Shown piece by piece: positions 1 to 5,045 of a stretch of 6,322 nt of DNA (its first letter is position 1; each line of letters opens with the position of its first letter). The translations under genes were made by a program, and so were the position numbers. Source of the stretch: Pedococcus sp. (lineage in GTDB: Bacteria > Actinomycetota > Actinomycetes > Actinomycetales > Dermatophilaceae); assembly GCA_025936615.1 (NCBI GenBank), contig JAICSZ010000138.1, forward strand, positions 1 to 6,322, given 5' to 3'. The notes under the pieces are model-generated. The model did no database searches, was not told the origin of the DNA, and saw only the letters and a program-made list of their open reading frames with translations.

Positions 1-74
1 CCTCAACAACGTCGCCTGATCCACCCCAGGTCCTTTCGCCGCGCCGAGGCCCTGCGCTGTGGACCACGGCGGGG
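1..74. other. Edge segment without an assignable gene
   Basis: The plus strand here has an in-frame LNNVA ending at a TGA (15-17), which might be the end of a gene outside the window but is too short to identify. The frame leading into the kinase remnant is open but not kinase-like. Nothing else was recognised. Confidence 0.3.
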
Positions 75-414
75 GTGCTCGGTGGGGTGATGTCCGCCGT
101 TGATGCGATACCGCAGCCAGAGTCCCTGACCAACATCGGCAAGCACTCTCCCAGAGCCACTGCTCGAGTGCTGGTAACCGGCGCCCCTGAGGACGGGCTG
201 CACATCAGCGTGCGCAGCGCCCAACCCGTGCCCGCATCCACCGCGCCCACGCTCCCCGGCTCGGGTGCAGGGCTGCTCGGCCTTCGAGCGGGTGGCACTG
301 GCCGGGGGCACGCTGGTCGCCGCCCAGGCCTGCGTGCGCGCCAGGTCGCAGCCGGCCGGTGATCCCCCCGTCCCGACATCGCCGCTGAGCGGCTGGCTCA
401 GTGGGCCAGCTTGA
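75..414 (+). pseudogene. Decayed sensor histidine kinase remnant (ATP-binding domain)
   Basis: The frame starting at 75 contains ESLTNIGKHSPRATARVLV, which is the N-box of a NarL-type (HisKA_3) sensor kinase ATPase domain, followed about 35 residues later by a GSGAGLLGL glycine box. After that box the kinase-like reading jumps frame: from 286 the next frame reads ERVALAGGTLVAA, the expected continuation, while the original frame runs on as low-complexity residues to a stop at 360-362. The shifted frame stops at 412-414, inside the 3' end of the opposing exporter gene. No phosphoacceptor helix, sensor region or response regulator is visible, although the window edge at base 1 prevents a full check. 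In the intact family this domain binds ATP and phosphorylates a histidine for two-component signalling. Here I see a fragment with at least one frame break, so a pseudogene is the best call. The 5' boundary is arbitrary: the frame is open back to base 3, but what lies before residue 12 or so is not kinase-like. Confidence 0.65.
381..410. terminator. Overlapping inverted repeats between convergent genes, possible weak terminator
   Basis: Two small inverted repeats sit between the kinase remnant and the exporter gene. GCCGC-TGA-GCGGC spans 381-393, and GCTGGC-(7 nt)-GCCAGC spans 392-410 across the exporter stop codon. Neither is followed by a strong T run on either strand, so an intrinsic terminator of the classical kind is not demonstrated. 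The location between convergent transcription units is what makes termination plausible. Confidence 0.3.
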
Positions 415-712
415 GACCGACCACGCACCCGATGAGGCCCACGAGCAGCAGCACCTTCACCAGGGTGACGGACTCTGCCCCGAAGGCCATCCCGTAGGCG
501 ACGGTCAGGGCGGCGCCGATGCCGACCCAGACCGCGTACCCGGTGCCGATCGGGATGGAGCGAAGCGCGTAGGCGAGTCCGCCCATGCTCAGCCCAAGTC
601 CGAGCAGGAAGACGAGCGACGGGGCCAGGCGGGAGAAGCCCGCAGACTTGCTGAGCGCAACCGCCCACACGGCTTCAAGAACACCTGAGACGACCAGAAC
701 TACCCAAGCCAT
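398..712 (-). CDS. SMR-family transporter, SugE/Gdx type (guanidinium exporter)
   Basis: This 104-residue protein has the usual size and four-helix layout of small multidrug resistance transporters: helices at about residues 2-20, 31-50, 57-76 and 83-102. The conserved proton/substrate glutamate is Glu13 in SGVLEAVWAVAL, and the second helix junction is followed by GTGYAVWVGIGA (Trp63 conserved). The SugE/Gdx subtype is indicated by the LEAVWAV start, the GFSRL loop (residues 25-29) and the GLKL end. Gdx proteins are dual-topology dimers in the cytoplasmic membrane that exchange guanidinium for protons. No second SMR gene lies beside it, so a homodimer is likely. The ATG at 712 is chosen because GAGGAG lies 6 bases upstream (719-724) and because longer in-frame starts would translate the riboswitch. 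The leader carries a guanidine-III riboswitch, which independently supports guanidinium as substrate. It is separated from the lipid operon by 165 bases and appears to be its own transcription unit. The subtype call is strong; actual substrate range is inferred. Confidence 0.9.
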   Translation of the reverse strand: MAWVVLVVSGVLEAVWAVALSKSAGFSRLAPSLVFLLGLGLSMGGLAYALRSIPIGTGYAVWVGIGAALTVAYGMAFGAESVTLVKVLLLVGLIGCVVGLKLAH

Positions 713-718
713 GACGGG

Positions 719-724
719 CTCCTC
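719..724 (-). promoter_or_regulatory. Ribosome binding site of the SMR exporter
   Basis: GAGGAG on the minus strand lies 6 bases before the ATG at 712 and 2 bases after the end of the riboswitch aptamer. It decides the start codon. The overlapping GGAGCC (722-717) is perfectly complementary to GGCTCC at 771-766, just 5' of the aptamer, so the site could be masked when the aptamer is not folded. Confidence 0.75.
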
Positions 725-726
725 GA

Positions 727-767
727 GGCCGTCTTGTCGCACACCGGGTACGGCCCGCTCGTCCGGG
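727..767 (-). promoter_or_regulatory. Guanidine-III (ykkC-III) riboswitch aptamer
   Basis: Read on the minus strand, this stretch contains the conserved blocks of the guanidine-III class in order and at the right spacing: CCGGACGAG (766-758), GGCCGUACCCGGU (755-743) and ACAAGACGGCC (737-727). The two helices of the class pseudoknot can both form. CCGG at 766-763 pairs with CCGG at 747-744, and GGCCGU at 755-750 pairs with ACGGCC at 732-727. From memory the pattern is nearly identical to the Thermobifida fusca guanidine-III RNA whose structure is known, differing mainly in the variable loop and in compensated stem positions. The aptamer ends 2 bases before the ribosome binding site of a Gdx-type guanidinium exporter, the classic target of this class. 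The spacing implies control of translation initiation by guanidinium; that mechanism is inferred from position. Confidence 0.92.
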
Positions 768-877
768 AGCCATTGTCGGGCTCTGGGTACGAGCGTCTCA
801 CACTCACTCGCGACCAAGCAGGTGGCAGCGAAGGTGTTCTTCGCCGCCCGGGACCCAGCTCCATCCGACTTCAAGGA
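768..877 (-). other. Leader region between DUF1295 gene and riboswitch; promoter not resolved
   Basis: This stretch must contain the promoter of the exporter unit if it is transcribed independently. No convincing -35/-10 pair is visible. GACAAT at 777-772 is a fair -10 hexamer, but it would place the transcript start almost on the first aptamer base and has no clear -35 partner. TTGGTC near 807-802 is another loose -35-like hexamer. No reading frame with gene-like features and no obvious strong terminator for the upstream operon was seen. Confidence 0.35.
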
Positions 878-1666
878 TCAGCGGCGACGCGGCGGTCGTG
901 GGAAGAAGGCGCTCGTGCGCGTTTGGTATGCCGCGTACCCCGGACGCTGGGCCATGTGGCGTTCGAGCAGCCTAGCACCGGTGGCGAAGGCGAGGAAGTA
1001 GGTCATGACGATGGGCGACAGCAGGGTCAGCACACCGGGCCAAGCGCTCGCGGCCACCAGCCACAGGCCCCACCACACACTGGCGTCGCCGAAGTAGTTG
1101 GGGTGCCGGGTCCACGACCACAGCCCCCGGTCCATGACCTTGCCGGAGCTGTCGGGGTCGGCCTTGAACGCGGAGAGCTGGGCGTCTCCCACTGCCTCGA
1201 AGGTCACGCCGAGCAGCCACACGGCAACCCCGACCACGGCCACCGCGGCGACGCCAGCCCCGGCAGCCGCGCTGACCTGGAGGGGCAGCGAGACGAACCA
1301 CAGCGCCAGGGCCTGGACGGCATAGACCTTGCGGATCGCGACCAACGTCGGGTTGCCACGGTCCCTACCGAGCATCTCGGCGTAGCGCGGGTCCTCACCC
1401 TTGCCGGAGTTGCGTCGGTGCATGTGCCACGCCAGCCGCAGCCCCCCCATACCGACGAGGGCGAGCAGCAGCAGGCGTCGCCACAGCACGCCGTCCCCGA
1501 CGAGGGCGGCGACCGACGCGACGAGCACGAAGCCCAGCCCCCAGGCGGTGTCGACGACACTGACCCGGCCTGCGCGACGCCCGGCGTAGACGGTCACGCC
1601 CATGAGGACCACCACTGCGAGCGCCGAGGAGCCACTCACCGCAAGCAGGTTCGTCCAGGAGAACAT
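878..1666 (-). CDS. DUF1295 membrane protein, steroid 5-alpha-reductase-like fold
   Basis: The 262-residue product is an integral membrane protein with about six to seven hydrophobic segments. It carries the DUF1295 hallmarks: VVDTAWGLGFVLVA (37-50), EDPRYAEM (91-98), FEAVGDAQLSAFKAD (156-170) and GLWSWTRHPNYFGD (181-194), plus a C-terminal ERHMAQRPGYAAYQTRTSAFFP block. This family shares the C-terminal cofactor-binding region of steroid 5-alpha reductases and isoprenylcysteine methyltransferases, so an NAD(P)H-dependent reductase acting on lipid is plausible; no activity can be read directly. The ATG at 1666-1664 shares its A with the TGA of the upstream methyltransferase (TGATG), indicating translational coupling, so I chose it over in-frame starts up to 1870 that lie inside the methyltransferase gene. 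It is the last gene of the operon and corresponds in family and position to M. tuberculosis Rv0446c, next to ufaA1. Family certain, function inferred. Confidence 0.9.
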   Translation of the reverse strand: MFSWTNLLAVSGSSALAVVVLMGVTVYAGRRAGRVSVVDTAWGLGFVLVASVAALVGDGVLWRRLLLLALVGMGGLRLAWHMHRRNSGKGEDPRYAEMLGRDRGNPTLVAIRKVYAVQALALWFVSLPLQVSAAAGAGVAAVAVVGVAVWLLGVTFEAVGDAQLSAFKADPDSSGKVMDRGLWSWTRHPNYFGDASVWWGLWLVAASAWPGVLTLLSPIVMTYFLAFATGARLLERHMAQRPGYAAYQTRTSAFFPRPPRRR

Positions 1667-2983
1667 CACGACCAAGCCGCCGGACGTCGCCCGCCCGTGC
1701 CCGAGGATCCGTGCTGGCCAGGGCGCACTGCCAGCACCTGGTCGACGCCCATCCGACGGTCGCGGAACGCCATCGCGCCGCCGACGAGGTAGAGCCGCCA
1801 CACCCTGGCCATCTCCTCGCCCACGAGGTCGACGACCCGCGCGTGGTTGGCCTCGAGGGTCTCGAGCCACGCGTGCACCGTGCGGACGTAGTGCTCGCGC
1901 AGTGCCTGCACGTCGCGCACCTCCAGGCCCGACTCCTCCAGCAGGGCAACGGTCTCGCCCACCGGGCGCATGTGCATGTCGGGGGCGATGAACGCCTCGA
2001 TGAACGGTCCGCCACCGGGGTGGCGCCCCGGTCGCGACATCTGCTGCACCAGGACGCGGCCGCCGGGGCGTGCCGCGTCGTGCAGCGTGCGTGCGTATGT
2101 CGGGTAGTTGTGCTGCCCCACGTGCTCCCCCATCTCGAGCGAGACCACCGCGTCGAAGCCGGTGTCGGGCACGTCACGGTAGTCCTGGAGCCGAACCTGC
2201 ACGCGGTCGCCGAGCCCACGCTCGCGGATACGCTTGTGCACGAACGCCTTCTGCTCCTCGGCAATGGTCACGGAGGTGACGTGGGCGCCGAAGTGCTCGG
2301 CGGCATACAGGCTCATCGAGCCCCAGCCGCAGCCGACGTCGAGCAGCCGCATCCCTGGTGCCAGGCCGAGCTTGCGGCAGACCAGGTCGAGCTTGTCGCG
2401 CTGGGCGTCCTCGAGGGTGTAGCCGGGATCGTCGCTGGTCCAGTAGGCGCAGGAGTAGGCGAGGTGCGGGTCCAGCACCAGCTCGTAGAACTCGTTGGAC
2501 AGGTCGTAGTGGTGGTGGATCGCCTCGCGGTCGCCCCTGAGGGTGTGTCGCCGACCGCGGAGCACGGCCTGCGTCGCCGGCGGGGGCAGCGGTCGCCCGA
2601 TCGCCCCGGTGCCACGCGCCACCTTGAGCAGCGCCGCCAGTGCGGCAGGCGTGGGCCGTATGCCGCGGAGTCGACGTTCGCGCGCGACTCGCCACGCGTG
2701 CGTGAGGGCGGTGTCGAGGTCACCTTCGACGTCGAGCTCGCCGGTCACGTAGGCCTGTGCGGCGCCGAGCTCGCCCGGGTGACGCAGCAGTCGGCGCAGC
2801 GCCCGGGGGCGAGCGGAGCATCACGTGCGGCGCGTCGGCCGGTCCTGCGGTGCTTCCATCCCAGGCAGTGAGCCGCACGGGCAGCTCGCCGCCGAGCAGC
2901 GGCGACAGGGCAGCCGCGAGAGCAGCGGCCAAACCGGAAGTCATTGTGGCGGTGGTGGACTCGCGAAGCGCGATCGTCGTCAT
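1666..2983 (-). CDS. Second CFA-synthase-like SAM methyltransferase, interrupted by a one-base frameshift
   Basis: From the ATG at 2983 the frame reads MTTIALRES... to HVMLRSP, then breaks. As written, it continues as arginine-rich nonsense to a stop at 2720-2722. Removing one base from the five-C run (minus strand, 2809-2805) gives HVMLRSPRALRRLLRHPGE and joins the N-terminus to the downstream frame, making a 438-residue protein of normal family length. The catalytic part is intact: HHHYDLSNEFY (about 156-166), YSCAYW (176-181), SAM motif LLDVGCGWG (213-221), and SLEMGEHVG (281-289). These match the cysteine and glutamate regions of E. coli CFA synthase, which transfers a methylene from SAM to acyl double bonds in phospholipid. 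ATG overlaps the stop of the first methyltransferase (ATGA), with gagggaga about 7 bases upstream. A GTG at 2748 could in principle initiate a 360-residue form lacking the N-terminal domain. Alternatives are a sequencing error, a real null mutation, or +1 ribosomal slippage. Family certain; functional status open. Confidence 0.85.
2805..2809 (-). other. Frameshift site: five-base homopolymer in the second methyltransferase gene
   Basis: The plus strand has GGGGG here (minus strand CCCCC). Protein similarity demands four. Before it the minus-strand frame encodes HVMLRSP; after it, the correct frame encodes RALRRLLRHPGELGAAQAYV. Both are good family sequence, so the shift is confined to this run. 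Confidence 0.88.
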
Positions 2984-4317
2984 CCGGCGGTCTCCCTCGT
3001 GAACACGAGCTGCTGGACATCGAGGTAGCCCGACTGGAACCCGGCCCGGGAGTACTCGAGGTAGAAGTGCCACATCCGGTGGAACACCTCGTCGAAGCCG
3101 AGCCCGCGCACCCGGTCGAGGCGTGACAGGAACCGCTCGTCCCACAGCCGCAGCGTCTGGGCGTAGTGCTCGCCGAAGGACAGCCGCTCCACGAGCCGCA
3201 GGGTGGTGTGCCGGCGGGTGACGTCGTCGAGCGCCTGGGTCGAGGGCAGCAACCCGCCGGGGAAGATGTACTTGTTGATCCACGTCCACGTGTGGCGGGT
3301 GGCGAGCATGCGGTCGTGCGGCATGGTGATCGCCTGGATGGCGACCCTCCCTCCGGGCGCGAGGACCCGGTCGAGAGCCTGCGCGTAGTCGGCCCAGAAC
3401 TGGTGCCCCACGGCCTCGACCATCTCCACCGAGACGACGGCGTCGAACTCGCCCTCTACGGCGCGGTAGTCGAGCAGCAACACCCGTACGCGGTCGGCGA
3501 ACCCGGCGTCGGCGATGCGCCGCCGCGCCAGGGCTTGCTGCTCGCTCGACAGCGTGATCGTGGTGACCGTTGCACCACGTGCCGCTGCACGGAGCGCCAG
3601 CTCCCCCCACCCGGTGCCGATCTCGAGCAGCTGCGTGCCCTGCGCGACGCCCGCCGCATCGAGCACACGGTCGACCTTGCGCTGCTGGGCCACGACGAGG
3701 TCGTGCCACTGCACGCCGGCGCGCGGCGTGCTCACGGTGAGCGCCTCGCCGGCCAACGGCTCCCCCACCACGTGATGACCGTCGAACAGCGCTGAGGAGT
3801 AGCTGAGCGTGTCGTCGAGGAAGGTGGCGAACAGGTCGTTGGAGAGGTCGTAGTGGCGCGCGATGTTGGTGCGCGCGTTGGCGCTGGTGCCCTGCTCGGC
3901 GGCGGGTCGGTGCGCGACGTAGAGGGCGCGCAGCCGCTGCAGCGGTGCCGGGATGAGGGTGGCCACCCGCGCGGCGAACACCTCGAGCACCGCGGCAAGG
4001 TCGGGAGCGTCCCAGTCGCCGGCCATGTACGACTCGCCGAACCCGATGAGCCCGCCAGCGCCGAGCGCCTCGAAGAACGCGTCGGGATGGTGCAGCCGCA
4101 TCACGGGTGCGCTGGCCTCCAGGGCCGCGCCTCCCATCACCGACCCGTCAGCCAGCTCGACCCGCACCGGCAGCCGCGAGGTGACCGAGCGGAACACGCG
4201 CCGGGCGAGCCGGCGCTCGACGCCACCACGGATGCGAGCCCGTGAGGCAGCGAGGTCTGGCCAGCGGGAGGGGTCCACGACGGGCCTCGTGACAAGGGAT
4301 GGGCTGACGGTGGTCAC
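2980..4317 (-). CDS. CFA-synthase-like SAM methyltransferase, UfaA1 type
   Basis: The 445-residue protein belongs to the mycolic acid cyclopropane synthase/CFA synthase family. An N-terminal domain with GFGESYMAGDWDAPDL (92-107) is followed by RHYDLSND (154-161), the active-site segment LSYSSALF (about 172-178), SAM-binding LLEIGTGWGELA (230-241) and TLSSEQQALARRR, then VSVEMVEAVG (295-304), INKYIFPGGLLPS (347-359) and FGEHY (381-385). The glutamate and final tyrosine expected from E. coli CFA synthase are present, but its catalytic cysteine is replaced by serine, and GCGWG is GTGWG. It resembles M. tuberculosis UfaA1 (Rv0447c), proposed to methylate oleoyl chains toward tuberculostearic acid; that role is debated, so the product here is left open. 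GTG at 4317 is chosen because it overlaps the stop of the DUF1365 gene (GTGA) and has a perfect AGGAGG 7 bases upstream; the in-frame start at 4374 lies inside the previous gene. Its own stop overlaps the next start. Confidence 0.93.
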   Translation of the reverse strand: MTTVSPSLVTRPVVDPSRWPDLAASRARIRGGVERRLARRVFRSVTSRLPVRVELADGSVMGGAALEASAPVMRLHHPDAFFEALGAGGLIGFGESYMAGDWDAPDLAAVLEVFAARVATLIPAPLQRLRALYVAHRPAAEQGTSANARTNIARHYDLSNDLFATFLDDTLSYSSALFDGHHVVGEPLAGEALTVSTPRAGVQWHDLVVAQQRKVDRVLDAAGVAQGTQLLEIGTGWGELALRAAARGATVTTITLSSEQQALARRRIADAGFADRVRVLLLDYRAVEGEFDAVVSVEMVEAVGHQFWADYAQALDRVLAPGGRVAIQAITMPHDRMLATRHTWTWINKYIFPGGLLPSTQALDDVTRRHTTLRLVERLSFGEHYAQTLRLWDERFLSRLDRVRGLGFDEVFHRMWHFYLEYSRAGFQSGYLDVQQLVFTRETAG

Positions 4318-5045
4318 TTGACTGCCTCCTGGTGATGGGTGGGGCGTGGCTGGACCGGCAGCCGGCGAAGCCACAGCCGGATGCCGTGCCAGCGGATCCG
4401 TGCCGACACGGCCAAGGGCTCGAGCGGCTGGGCGAGGGCAAGGTGCAGCACGGTGCGCGCCGTGGCCGGCAGCGCCCGGCCGCGCACCGACGCCGTGAAC
4501 GGCTCGTGGTCGGCCCGCTCCAGCACGACCTGCAGGCGCAGCCGCGGACCCGGTTCGGGCAGGGTGAGCCGGTAGCGGCCGGACACGTCGTTGAACGGGC
4601 TGACGTAGAGCGCCTTGTCGACCTCGGCTCGTCCATCGTCATCGGGCCGCAGCAGGTAGGCGTGCCGGTCGCCGTAGGTGTTGTGGACCTCCGCGACGAC
4701 GCACTCGAGGGTGTCGTCGGGGCGGCGGCACCAGAAGACCGTGATGGGGTTGAAGCAGGAGCCCAGGACGCGGGGCATGGCCAGCATCAGCACCTGGCCC
4801 CCGCGCAGGTCGACGCCCTCGGTGGCGAGGAACGCCTCGAGGTTCTCACGGATGCCGTGTGCCGGGTCGCCGAGGTGGTCACGCGCCTCGAAGCGCACCA
4901 GCGGCTGCAGCGGACCGAGCCGCGGGAGGTCGTCGAGGTCGACGAGCCAGGTGTGGCTGCGGTGCCGGAACCGGTGTCGCACCGGCTCGGTGCGAGCGTG
5001 CGAGATCGACGTGGCGTAGATGCGCGTCGCCTCTCCCAACCTCAT
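4314..5045 (-). CDS. DUF1365 domain protein of the fatty-acid modification operon
   Basis: The 243-residue product matches DUF1365 along its whole length. Visible family blocks are VRHRFRHRSHTWLVDLDDL (22-40), MPRVLGSCFNPITVFWC (90-106), AEVHNTYGDRHAYLL (118-132) and DKALYVSPFNDVSGRYRL (143-160). There is no signal peptide and no clear transmembrane helix, so it is probably cytoplasmic or membrane-associated. The biochemical role of DUF1365 is not settled. It is recurrently encoded between an FAD amine-oxidase-like protein and a CFA-like methyltransferase, as here and in M. tuberculosis (Rv0448c), so a partnership in acyl-chain modification is inferred from context. ATG at 5045 overlaps the preceding stop (ATGA) and has GGAGG 7 bases upstream; the in-frame start at 5153 would lie deep in the oxidoreductase gene and adds arginine-rich sequence unlike the family. 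The gene ends in a GTGA overlap with the methyltransferase. Confidence 0.92.
   Translation of the reverse strand: MRLGEATRIYATSISHARTEPVRHRFRHRSHTWLVDLDDLPRLGPLQPLVRFEARDHLGDPAHGIRENLEAFLATEGVDLRGGQVLMLAMPRVLGSCFNPITVFWCRRPDDTLECVVAEVHNTYGDRHAYLLRPDDDGRAEVDKALYVSPFNDVSGRYRLTLPEPGPRLRLQVVLERADHEPFTASVRGRALPATARTVLHLALAQPLEPLAVSARIRWHGIRLWLRRLPVQPRPTHHQEAVK
4325..4330 (-). promoter_or_regulatory. Ribosome binding site of the first methyltransferase
   Basis: A perfect AGGAGG on the minus strand lies 7 bases before the GTG at 4317, within the last codons of the DUF1365 gene. It settles the choice of this GTG over the upstream in-frame start. Confidence 0.85.

Noticed and set aside
3..668. 221-codon minus-strand open frame
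   Set aside because: It overlaps the well-supported SMR gene in another frame and the kinase remnant; composition is arginine/glycine/proline-rich with no family motif, a typical high-GC shadow.
727..767. Guanidine-I (ykkC) or guanidine-II (mini-ykkC) class instead of guanidine-III
   Set aside because: The tandem ACGR-loop hairpins of guanidine-II and the long guanidine-I core are absent, while the guanidine-III pseudoknot blocks all match.
734..1792. 352-codon plus-strand open frame
   Set aside because: It lies antisense to the DUF1295 gene and riboswitch, and its His/Gly/Gln-rich product has no recognisable domain.
1395..2264. 289-codon minus-strand open frame across the methyltransferase/DUF1295 junction, as a fusion protein
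   Set aside because: It is in neither gene's true frame and is arginine/serine/cysteine-rich; the TGATG junction explains the two genes.
1711..2871. 386-codon plus-strand open frame
   Set aside because: It is antisense to the second methyltransferase; valine/histidine-rich translation mirrors high-GC codons of the real gene and has no motif.
2720..3709. 329-codon minus-strand open frame
   Set aside because: Only its end, from 2983, is real: the N-terminus of the second methyltransferase. The first two thirds is a shadow of the first methyltransferase.
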